In this document: positions 18,596 through 26,164 of the stretch, piece by piece | How the letters are laid out: each line of letters opens with the position of its first letter | How positions within the stretch are numbered: the first letter of the stretch is position 1 | Assembly: GCF_003063335.1 (NCBI RefSeq) | Contig: NZ_NERX01000003.1 | Span: 124,001-188,000, forward strand | Direction of reading: 5' to 3' | Length of the DNA: 64,000 bases | Source: Limnohabitans sp. MMS-10A-192 | Lineage (GTDB): Bacteria > Pseudomonadota > Gammaproteobacteria > Burkholderiales > Burkholderiaceae_C | Position numbers and translations under genes: made by a program | The notes under the pieces: generated by a model | Told to the model about the DNA's origin: nothing | Seen by the model: only the letters and a program-made list of their open reading frames with translations | The model's database searches: none

Positions 18596-21500
18596 TGCAC
18601 TCAACCACGCCCACTGAAAGCACCCCACCGCCCCGCACTGGATTGCGCCGCCTGGGTCTGTTGCTGCTTGGTGCGGTCACCGCAGTGAGCGCTTTGTGGT
18701 GGTGGGCCGGCACACCAGGCTCATTGGCCAGCGTGCTGCGCCTGACAGGCCATTGCTTGCCCGCAGGACAAAGCCTGCAGACCGCGCAGGTCGAAGGCAG
18801 CCTGCGGCACGGCGGTCAACTGGGCCTGTGGCAGTGGCAACAAGGCGCGCTGCAAATACAGGCTCACAACACATCCATCACCCTGGACTGGTCACGCCTG
18901 TTGCGCGGCATGGCGCCTGTCAGCCAATTGAGCATGGCGCACCTGAAAATTGACGACCAGACCCCCGCCAGCGAACCCCTAGCCCCAACGACATGGGCCT
19001 GGCCTGTGCGCGTCGACCTGCCTTGGCAAATAGACCGTCTCCAATGGCTTGGACCGCCCGCTTTCGAAGTGCGGGCGCTGAAAGGCCTCTACCGTTACGA
19101 CGGCCTTGATCACCGACTGGAGATGCAGCCCTTCGAGGTGGCACAAGGCCGCTACAGCTTGCAAGCCCAATTGCAAGCGGCATCACCCATGGCACTTCAG
19201 GTCAGTGTGCAAGGGCAAGTTCAGGCCAACGCCACAAGCAACAGCAAGCCCTTGGCGCTGCAGGCACAAGCCTCACTGGCCGGTACGCTGGCCGGACCGC
19301 AAGCGGCCCTGGCACTGCAAGCGCAACTGCAGCCGCTCATACCCGTCTCGCCCAGCCGAACCATGCAGTTGAAGCTGGATGCGCAAATCCGCCCCTGGCA
19401 AGCGCAAACCATCACACAAGCCCAAGCAGAGGGACAGCACCTGAATCTGGCCGCCCTGTGGCCCGGTGCCCCGCAAACGAGCCTGACGGGCCAAGCGTCC
19501 ATCACCCCCGAAGGTCAAGGCTGGCAAATCCAAGCCCAGCTGAACAACCTCAGCCCAGGCCCCTGGGACCGCAACGCCCTGCCCTTGAGCCAACTGACAA
19601 GCCGTCTGCAACGCCAGGCCAATGGCTTGTGGCAAGTGACGCAGCTGCAGGCCAAGGTGGCCGGCGGGCACGTGCAAGGCGAAGGCGTGCAAACCAGCGC
19701 AGGCTGGACAGGGCAGGTTCGCCTCGCGGGACTTCATCCCGAGCAAATGCATACCGCTTGGGCGGCCAACCCACTGAACGGTCACATCCAGGCGCAAGCG
19801 GTAGACGCCCGCACCGTGGCCATCCAGGCAGCGCTGACCGGCGAAAGCCCGCTGGGCAAAAACACAAACGGTCTGCGCTGGGACAAGCTGCACCTGCAAG
19901 GCCAATGGCAAGCGGCGCTTTGGCAGATCGAAGCGCTTGAAATTCAGGCCGCCGACGCCAAGCTTCAAGCGCAATTCACGTACCAACCCCAAACAGCCTC
20001 AGCCCAGGGCCAGGTCGAGTGGCAACTGCCCGGCATGAAAGCCCAGGCCAAAGGCTTGTTGGCCCCCCAGCAAGGCCAGGGACACATCGACATCGCCATG
20101 AGCGATGCAGCGCTCAGCATGGCCTGGCTCAAGCGCTGGCAGGGCTGGGCTGAGCGGCTGCAAGGCGGGCAAGTCTCCGGGCCTGTGCAATTGAATGCGC
20201 AATGGCAAGGTGGTTACCGCCAAGCGGATACCACCGTCCAACTGCGCATGACGCTGCCACGCTGGGCCGCACAAAGTCAGAGTACCGATGGCTGGCAACT
20301 TCAACAGGGCCAAGTCTCTGTGCAAGGCCGGTTGCAGGCCCTGCAGGCCGACATGGAAACCCGCTGGCACGGCGCCGGTCAATCGCTGCTCATCCAATCA
20401 AAGGCCAGCGCCACCAGCACTGCGCTGTGGGGCGGCTCATGGCATGGCCAAATCCAGAGTGCAACAGCGCAGATGTCATCCCCCCAAAGCACTGTGCCCT
20501 GGAAAGCTCAGCTGCAAGAGGCCGTCGGCTGGCAATGGTCTTCTACAGACCATCTCGCGGCAGCCCAATGGCAAGCGGGACGCATCGCCGTTCAGGGGCC
20601 CACCACAAGCCAGGCCATGCTGCATTGGGATGCCGGGCAATGGCACACACGCACACAGGCAGCCCACCCCAGCAGCGCAGCACGCAGCACACCCGCGAGC
20701 CAGTTGACCGCTCGAATCGATGAGCTGCCCCTTGGCTGGCTGCCTGTCGGACTGGGCGCCGAAGTCCAAAGTGACCTGGTGCTCAAAGGCCACTTGAGGC
20801 TGGAACAAGCGGAGGGATTGCAGCTGCGCGCACGCCTTGAGCGCAGCCGGGGCGACTTGCGCATCATCGCCGACAACGCGTCTGGGCAACGGATCAACTC
20901 CGGGCTGCGCGAAGCGAGCATGGCACTGGACATCGACAACGAAAACGTGCAACTGCGACTGAACTGGAACAGCGAGCAAATGGGGCAACTGCAAGCACAA
21001 GCACAAACCCGTCTGAGCCATGACGCACAGGGCTGGCATTGGCCCGCGCAAGCCCCCATATCGGGTGGACTGAAGGCACAACTGCCGCGCGTAGGCGCCT
21101 GGTCATTGCTGGCGCCGCCCGGTTGGCGCGTGCAGGGCAGTCTGGACGCCCAACTCGAGCTCACAGGCACCCGCCAAGACCCACAGTGGCAAGGGCATAT
21201 ACAGGCGGACAACCTGGCGGTGCGATCGGCTGTGCAAGGCATCGAATTCAGCCAAGGCCAATTGCGCGCACGCGTGCACGGCCAACAGGTGGACCTGGAG
21301 CAATTGAGCCTGCGCGGTGCGGGGGCCCAGGGCGGCGAACTCCAAACCCAAGGCCATCTGACCTGGCTGCCATCGCCTGCAGGATCGGCCAACGCATCAC
21401 CACTGGGCCAAGTGAACATGGTCTTGAACATGCAAGCCAAAGCGCTGCGCGTGAGCAACCGCGCCGACCGGCGCTTGGCCATTTCCGGCCAGGTCAAAGC

Positions 21501-22398
21501 CCAAATGCACAAAGGTCAGCTGCAATTGCGCGGCCAAATCCAGGCCAATCAAGGCCTGTTCATCCTGGCCGAAGACAGCACCCCCACATTGGGCAACGAC
21601 GTGGTCGTGACCGGCAGCAGGTCCGCCAGAGCCGCCGTCACAACAGACACCCCCACACAGGGACCATCCATCATCGGCACGCCCGACGTGCAAGTCACGC
21701 TGGACCTGGGGCCGGACTTTCAGGTTCAAGGTCATGGCCTGACGACTCGGCTGACTGGCCAGCTGAATTTGCTCAGCAACGCCAGCACCAAAGGCATTCC
21801 TCGATTGAACGGCGAAGTCAGCACCCAAGGCGGTCGTTACAAAGCATATGGACAAAACCTGAACATTGAAACCGGTTTGTTGCGCTTCAACGGCCCCTAC
21901 GACAACCCCTTGCTGGACATCCTGGCCATCCGCCCCAACCTCTCGCAACGCGTGGGGGTGCAAATCAGTGGCAGCGCCATGAACCCCAAGGTGCGCCTGT
22001 ACTCCGACCCAGAGTTGCCCGATGCCGACAAACTGGCTTGGCTGGTTTTGGGCCGCTCAGGCGCCAATGGCGGCGCAGAATCGGCCGTCTTGCAACAAGC
22101 GGCCCTGGCCCTGTTCAGCAGCAATGGAAAAACCATGAGTGGCGAGATGGCTGGCGCCCTGGGCCTGGACGAGATTTCGCTGGCCAACGGCAGCCGCAGC
22201 GATGCCAGCGCCACAGGCGCCGCCGTCACGCTGGGCAAGCGCCTGTCCAAAGATTTTTATCTGGTTTACGAAACAAGCCTCAAAGGCACCTTTGGCAGCT
22301 TCTATGTGTTCTACGATCTCTCGCGCCGATTGACCCTGCGGGCTCAAACGGGGCAAGACAACGCGCTCGATTTGATTTACACGGTGCGCAAAGACTGA
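18595..22398 (+). CDS. tamB: TamB, inner membrane-anchored translocation/assembly module subunit
   Basis: A very long protein (1267 residues from the ATG at 18595) with one N-terminal membrane anchor (LGLLLLGAVTAVSALWWWAG). A long beta-rich, Gln- and Ala-rich body follows, then the conserved C-terminal DUF490 region of about 400 residues (LNGEVSTQGGRYKAYG, ETGLLRFNGPYDNPLLDILAIRP, LPDADKLAWLVLGR, YLVYETSLKGTFGSFY). It spans the periplasm and meets TamA at the outer membrane. Start and stop codons overlap as TGATG, showing coupling to tamA. A TTG one codon earlier is possible. Confidence 0.95.
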   Translation: MHSTTPTESTPPPRTGLRRLGLLLLGAVTAVSALWWWAGTPGSLASVLRLTGHCLPAGQSLQTAQVEGSLRHGGQLGLWQWQQGALQIQAHNTSITLDWSRLLRGMAPVSQLSMAHLKIDDQTPASEPLAPTTWAWPVRVDLPWQIDRLQWLGPPAFEVRALKGLYRYDGLDHRLEMQPFEVAQGRYSLQAQLQAASPMALQVSVQGQVQANATSNSKPLALQAQASLAGTLAGPQAALALQAQLQPLIPVSPSRTMQLKLDAQIRPWQAQTITQAQAEGQHLNLAALWPGAPQTSLTGQASITPEGQGWQIQAQLNNLSPGPWDRNALPLSQLTSRLQRQANGLWQVTQLQAKVAGGHVQGEGVQTSAGWTGQVRLAGLHPEQMHTAWAANPLNGHIQAQAVDARTVAIQAALTGESPLGKNTNGLRWDKLHLQGQWQAALWQIEALEIQAADAKLQAQFTYQPQTASAQGQVEWQLPGMKAQAKGLLAPQQGQGHIDIAMSDAALSMAWLKRWQGWAERLQGGQVSGPVQLNAQWQGGYRQADTTVQLRMTLPRWAAQSQSTDGWQLQQGQVSVQGRLQALQADMETRWHGAGQSLLIQSKASATSTALWGGSWHGQIQSATAQMSSPQSTVPWKAQLQEAVGWQWSSTDHLAAAQWQAGRIAVQGPTTSQAMLHWDAGQWHTRTQAAHPSSAARSTPASQLTARIDELPLGWLPVGLGAEVQSDLVLKGHLRLEQAEGLQLRARLERSRGDLRIIADNASGQRINSGLREASMALDIDNENVQLRLNWNSEQMGQLQAQAQTRLSHDAQGWHWPAQAPISGGLKAQLPRVGAWSLLAPPGWRVQGSLDAQLELTGTRQDPQWQGHIQADNLAVRSAVQGIEFSQGQLRARVHGQQVDLEQLSLRGAGAQGGELQTQGHLTWLPSPAGSANASPLGQVNMVLNMQAKALRVSNRADRRLAISGQVKAQMHKGQLQLRGQIQANQGLFILAEDSTPTLGNDVVVTGSRSARAAVTTDTPTQGPSIIGTPDVQVTLDLGPDFQVQGHGLTTRLTGQLNLLSNASTKGIPRLNGEVSTQGGRYKAYGQNLNIETGLLRFNGPYDNPLLDILAIRPNLSQRVGVQISGSAMNPKVRLYSDPELPDADKLAWLVLGRSGANGGAESAVLQQAALALFSSNGKTMSGEMAGALGLDEISLANGSRSDASATGAAVTLGKRLSKDFYLVYETSLKGTFGSFYVFYDLSRRLTLRAQTGQDNALDLIYTVRKD

Positions 22399-22575
22399 TC
22401 AAGCCTTGACGCGCCAGCCAGGCACATTGCGCTGCAACACCTCGATCAGGTCCTTGTATTCAAAGGGCTTCATCAAATAGTCGTTCATCCCAGCTTCCAG
22501 GCAACGTTCGCGGTCCTCGGTGAAGCCGCCTGACCGTCAGCAGCGGCAAACTTTTGATTGATCCGACCAACAGGA
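22399..22575 (-). pseudogene. Relic of a response-regulator receiver domain (C-terminal end)
   Basis: On the minus strand the last 45 codons of a receiver domain are intact before TGA at 22399-22401. They read FTEDRERCLEAGMNDYLMKP and end in VPGWRVKA. CLEAGMNDYLMKPFE is the classic end of a REC domain, with the conserved lysine of the KPF motif. The frame stops upstream at 22537-22539. The preceding beta-strand residues LPLLTV are in another frame, so there is a one-base shift, and the rest of the domain with the phospho-acceptor aspartate is absent before the tRNA. It is a decayed remnant of a two-component or hybrid kinase gene. Confidence 0.75.
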
Positions 22576-22624
22576 CCTGCACCGTTTGTAGCCAAGAAAA
22601 TTGGCCCTGTAAAATTCATCTCTT

Positions 22625-22699
22625 GCCACCGTAGTTCAATGGATAGAACTCTCCCCTCCTAAGGGAGTGATACAGGTTCGATTCCTGTCGGGGGCACCA
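22625..22699 (+). tRNA. tRNA-Arg (anticodon CCU)
   Basis: A 75-nt cloverleaf. The anticodon loop CTCCTAA gives anticodon CCU and is closed by CTCCC/GGGAG. The T arm is ACAGG-TTCGATT-CCTGT, the D arm GTTC...GAAC, and CCA is encoded. In the acceptor stem (GCCACCG with CGGGGGC) the fourth pair is an A-G mismatch. Everything else pairs. It reads the rare AGG codon. It lies between the receiver relic and the cyanophycinase gene. Confidence 0.9.
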
Positions 22700-22754
22700 A
22701 AAAAGATGCCTTAACGGGCTTTGTTCCAAGCAAGCATCGCCGGCAATAGAAAAA

Positions 22755-23702
22755 TCAACCGCGAATGGGGCCCTGCATGGCCAAACGCATGAGGACTTTT
22801 TTCAAATGCCCAGGCCAATGCGCAGGAATATCTGCCGTGTCCATGCTGTAACGACGGCCTGCAGGCAGCATGTGCAACTCGACCCCCAGCATTTCTATTT
22901 GCTCTGCAGCCTCAACCTCGTCCACATTGGAGCGCATGCGGGTGGGATCTACGATCGTCACCGAACCTCGACCAATCACCTCAATGGCTTGGTTGCGCTC
23001 AATCACCAAAGCCGTATCTTCATCAATACCCACCCCAAGTAAGTCCGGCCGCAGTGCCAATGTAGACATCAACCGGGCCAGTCGCCGTCTCTCGGAAAAG
23101 TGCTGATCCACCACCGCTTGTGTGATGAAGCCAAGCCCCATATCGGTTGCGGTGGCATCCTTGCTCGGTCTCAGGACAGAAACACCCTGAGCGATCATGT
23201 GCCGTGACATCACCGCCGCACCGGCACTGGTGCCCGCAAGGCAACAACCACGCACGTGAAATGCCTCGTGCAGGCTGGTGTAGGCCGGGGTTTCCCACAG
23301 CGCCTGCATCAATTTACCCTGATCACCGCCGCTGATGAAAATACCGTCGGCTTGCAAAATGTCTTGCTGCAACTCAGGCGCATGGGCACTGTCCTGATCG
23401 GTCAGAGCCAAGCGCTGAACATCGGCCACACCGAGTTCCTGAAAGACTTTCCGATAACTGTCCCAGACACCATCAGGCTCAGCGCTCGCCGCAGTGATGA
23501 GTCGAATGCGCGCTCCAGAGCCCCCAGAGTAATCCACAAATTTGCGCAAGATAAGCCGATCTTGCAAGCGGTCTTCAGCGCCACCAATGACCATCAGTCT
23601 GGCCTGTCTGGGCGCTTGAGCCCGCAAAGGCTGAGACAGCAAGCCACTGGCCATCAGGAGCAAGAGGGTTCTGCGATGGAAGTGGCTTGCAAGCGCTGGC
23701 AT
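22755..23702 (-). CDS. Exported cyanophycinase-like peptidase (family S51)
   Basis: A 315-residue protein from ATG 23702. The signal peptide (RRTLLLLMASGLLSQPLRAQA) predicts export. The mature part is a cyanophycinase/peptidase S51 domain with the nucleophile serine in GTSAGAAVMS (Ser159), the VIGGAED start, GIFISGGDQ and GIDEDTALVIE. Cyanophycinases hydrolyse multi-L-arginyl-poly-aspartate to beta-Asp-Arg dipeptides. Secreted forms allow growth on cyanophycin from other cells. No cyanophycin synthetase is in the window. It lies 118 bp downstream of the ArsR-controlled operon on the same strand and may be separate from it. Confidence 0.85.
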   Translation of the reverse strand: MPALASHFHRRTLLLLMASGLLSQPLRAQAPRQARLMVIGGAEDRLQDRLILRKFVDYSGGSGARIRLITAASAEPDGVWDSYRKVFQELGVADVQRLALTDQDSAHAPELQQDILQADGIFISGGDQGKLMQALWETPAYTSLHEAFHVRGCCLAGTSAGAAVMSRHMIAQGVSVLRPSKDATATDMGLGFITQAVVDQHFSERRRLARLMSTLALRPDLLGVGIDEDTALVIERNQAIEVIGRGSVTIVDPTRMRSNVDEVEAAEQIEMLGVELHMLPAGRRYSMDTADIPAHWPGHLKKVLMRLAMQGPIRG

Positions 23703-23820
23703 ATCAAGTTGAAGGTTCAATCGTTGAGGCAATCGTCAGCGCATGATACGGCGGGTCTGCCGCACACACTCTGACCCATTGGCATCCAGAGAAATGCCAA
23801 GGCGCCAGCAGAAAGCCACT

Positions 23821-24174
23821 TCAAGCTTGTGCGGGGGCAAACGCATCCCAAGCCGCCAAGGCTTCTGCTGTGTACATCAGGGCCGGGCCACCGCCCATGT
23901 AAACGCAAACCGTGAGCATTTCTTCCAACTCTTGACGGGTGCATGCCAAACGGCGCAAAGCCTTCACGTGAAAGCCGATGCAGCCCGAGCAATGCTGGGT
24001 GATGCCGATGGCCAAAGCGATCAATTCCTTGTGCTTTTCGCTGACCGCACCTTCGGTCATGGCCGCCTTAGCCAGCTGGCCAAAGCCCTGCATGGCTTCT
24101 GGCTGGGCTTTGCGCAAGCCGCCCAAAGATTGGTTGATGTTCTGGATCAAAGTGGGGTGGTCAAAGGTGCTCAT
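23821..24174 (-). CDS. Carboxymuconolactone decarboxylase-like (AhpD-type) protein
   Basis: A 117-residue all-helical protein of the carboxymuconolactone decarboxylase family. It has the redox C-x-x-C motif and nearby histidine in HCSGCIGFHVKAL, the pattern of AhpD-like disulfide reductases rather than of true decarboxylases. Flanking motifs KHKELIALAIGI and CVYMGGGPALMYTAEAL fit. It is the last gene of the RND-rhodanese operon, 24 bp after the rhodanese gene. A thiol peroxide or persulfide reductase role fits the context but is not shown. Confidence 0.87.
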   Translation of the reverse strand: MSTFDHPTLIQNINQSLGGLRKAQPEAMQGFGQLAKAAMTEGAVSEKHKELIALAIGITQHCSGCIGFHVKALRRLACTRQELEEMLTVCVYMGGGPALMYTAEALAAWDAFAPAQA

Positions 24175-24198
24175 ACCGATTTTCCTTTCAAGGTTGAA

Positions 24199-24486
24199 TC
24201 ACAGACGATCAATGGGCAAGCCGCATTGCATGGACACAGCGCCCGCCGAGCCCCCATTGCTGACCTGCTGGTAACCCATCTGCTGCATGAAGCTGCAAGC
24301 CATGCCCGAGCGACCGCCCGAGGCACAGCACAAAATCACTGGGGCCGATTTGTCCGGCACCGTTTTCGCAATGTCGTCTGCAAACCGGTCAAGTGGAATG
24401 TTGAGCGAGCCGCGCACATGGCCTGTCGCAAACTCGCCGGGCGAGCGAACGTCGATGATCAAAGGGGTCACGGATGCTTGTGTCAT
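24199..24486 (-). CDS. Single-domain rhodanese-like sulfurtransferase
   Basis: A 95-residue rhodanese domain. IIDVRSPGEFATGHVRGSLNIPLD is the typical start, and the active-site loop is CCASGGRSG with the catalytic cysteine at residue 54. Single-domain rhodaneses of this kind (GlpE/PspE/YgaP type) move sulfane sulfur between thiols. No signal peptide is seen, so it is probably cytoplasmic. It lies 37 bp downstream of the tolC-like gene and 24 bp upstream of the AhpD-like gene. The ATG at 24486 fits the domain start; the longer open frame overlaps the tolC-like gene. Confidence 0.92.
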   Translation of the reverse strand: MTQASVTPLIIDVRSPGEFATGHVRGSLNIPLDRFADDIAKTVPDKSAPVILCCASGGRSGMACSFMQQMGYQQVSNGGSAGAVSMQCGLPIDRL

Positions 24487-24523
24487 GTTCTGCTGTGAAG
24501 GTGTTGAAAAAATGCGCGATCGC

Positions 24524-25894
24524 TCAAGGATGCAGCGCTGCGTTGACTTCTTGAAGTTTTTGAGAATCCAGCTGCCCGGCCATGGCGTGCAAACGCAGTT
24601 GACCGACCAACACCTCGATGCGCGCCTGCAGCAAAGACAGCTGAGCCGCGCTGGCGTCGTTTTGTGCGTTGAGCAAATCCATGGTGGTGCGATCGCCCAC
24701 CTGACGCCCCAAGGCCGTGGCATCCAAGCGCGCTTGACTGGCCGTATCGGCCGCTTGCAGCGCGGCAATGCGCGCTTGGCCACTTTGCACAGCCAGCCAT
24801 GTGGCACGGGTCATCTGGCTGACCTGCATGCGGGCGCGTGCCAATTCAGCTTGGGCTTTGTCTTTCAGATGCGTCGCCTCCTGCAGCTTGGCACTGCGCC
24901 AGCCACCGGTGTACAGCGGCACGTTGAGCATCAGGCCCACCATCTGCTGGCTTTGCGTGTTGCTGGCCACACCAAAATCGCCCGTGCCACTGATGCGGTC
25001 GCGCGATGCTTGCGCCACCATGTCCAGAGTGGGAGAAGCCATGGCGCTGTGCTTGCGCACCTCTTGCTGCGCTGCATCTGCCTGGGCCTGTTGCAGGCCA
25101 AGCATGGGGCTGCTGTGCTCTGCTTTTTGCAACCAAGTGCGCAAGTCACCTTGTTCCAGTGGCAAGCCTTGGCGCCCAGGCGCCTGCAGCTTCAGTGCGT
25201 CGGCTGACAAGCCAGTGACATCTGCCAGCACCTGGCGTGCCATCGCCAGATCGTTGTTGGCCGCGATGGCCTGAGCACTGAGGGCTTGTGCGCGCGCAGT
25301 GGCCTCGTGCGTGTCGGTGACCGGTGCGTCGCCCATGGCGAAACGGTCCTTCGCTTCGGTCAATGCTTTGTCCACGGCTTGTTGCTGCCGAGCAATCAGG
25401 GCCAGTCGCTGCTCGGCCAACACCACATCAAAGTAGCGCTGCGTGGTCTGGAGCATCCAGTCTTGCTGCGCCAGCGTCCACTCGTGCTCGCTGGCTTGCG
25501 CAGCGATGTCCAGCTGTGCGCTTTGGGCACGACGCTCGGGGTTGTACAGCGCTTGTCTGGCGCTCAAGGACCAGCGCGTGGCGGAGCCACCGTTGACCGA
25601 TGTGCCAAAGCCCGCACCCGTGACAGGTGCTGAACCAGGCATCGAAAACTGCGCGCCGTTCATCTGGCTTTGCGCACCGGCCCAGCCCGCGCTGGCACTC
25701 AAGCCCACCGTGGGGCGCCACAGGGCATGGGCCTGATCGAGACGGGTCGACCCTGCTGCACGGCTGGCCTGGCTGATGGTGCCCTGGGGATCATGCTTTT
25801 GCGCGGCATCCCAGACTTGCAGCAAGTCGGTGGCACTCGCTGTGCTCGCGCACAGTGCCAAAACAGCGCCAGCCCATAAGGTGCGAGGAATCAT
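24524..25894 (-). CDS. TolC-family outer membrane efflux channel
   Basis: A 456-residue outer membrane factor with a signal peptide (MIPRTLWAGAVLALCASTASA). Two OEP repeats of long coiled-coil helices follow (QLDIAAQASEHEWTLAQQDWM, then the SARMQ-like TRATWLAVQSGQARIAALQ region). It forms the outer membrane exit duct for the RND pump encoded upstream. It is longer in open frame upstream, but the signal peptide begins at ATG 25894. It lies between the DUF2892 and rhodanese genes. Confidence 0.92.
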   Translation of the reverse strand: MIPRTLWAGAVLALCASTASATDLLQVWDAAQKHDPQGTISQASRAAGSTRLDQAHALWRPTVGLSASAGWAGAQSQMNGAQFSMPGSAPVTGAGFGTSVNGGSATRWSLSARQALYNPERRAQSAQLDIAAQASEHEWTLAQQDWMLQTTQRYFDVVLAEQRLALIARQQQAVDKALTEAKDRFAMGDAPVTDTHEATARAQALSAQAIAANNDLAMARQVLADVTGLSADALKLQAPGRQGLPLEQGDLRTWLQKAEHSSPMLGLQQAQADAAQQEVRKHSAMASPTLDMVAQASRDRISGTGDFGVASNTQSQQMVGLMLNVPLYTGGWRSAKLQEATHLKDKAQAELARARMQVSQMTRATWLAVQSGQARIAALQAADTASQARLDATALGRQVGDRTTMDLLNAQNDASAAQLSLLQARIEVLVGQLRLHAMAGQLDSQKLQEVNAALHP

Positions 25895-25923
25895 CTGGAC
25901 ACTCCGTGGTGTGTGTTTTGAAA

Positions 25924-26133
25924 TCAGCAACCTGACTGCACACCCAACTTGCGCAAGATGGATTCCATCAGGCACCACTTGGTCAGCGCGCTTTGCAGCA
26001 AGTTGGCACCGACAAAGGCGGTGAATGCCAACCACCAAGGGCTGACAAAAATGGGACTGCCTTCGATGCCCAAGGCCAAAGACAAGAGGATGAAGGTGCC
26101 AGCGACGAGGCGAACGATTTGCCAGGATTTCAT
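25924..26133 (-). CDS. DUF2892 (YgaP-type) inner membrane protein
   Basis: A 69-residue protein with two hydrophobic helices (IVRLVAGTFILLSLALGIEG and WWLAFTAFVGANLLQSALT) and the tail KWCLMESILRKLGVQSGC. That tail is the conserved end of DUF2892, the domain fused to rhodanese in E. coli YgaP. Here the rhodanese is a separate gene two genes downstream, so the pair could act together at the membrane. It is located between the RND pump and the TolC-like gene. Confidence 0.88.
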   Translation of the reverse strand: MKSWQIVRLVAGTFILLSLALGIEGSPIFVSPWWLAFTAFVGANLLQSALTKWCLMESILRKLGVQSGC

Positions 26134-26164
26134 GAGTAGTTCTCCAAAAGTTTCAAGTTAAAAA

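Noticed and set aside
22680..22754. Possible prophage or integrative element attachment next to tRNA-Arg
   Set aside because: No integrase gene and no duplicated tRNA 3' end were seen in the flanking sequence, so only the receiver relic is reported.
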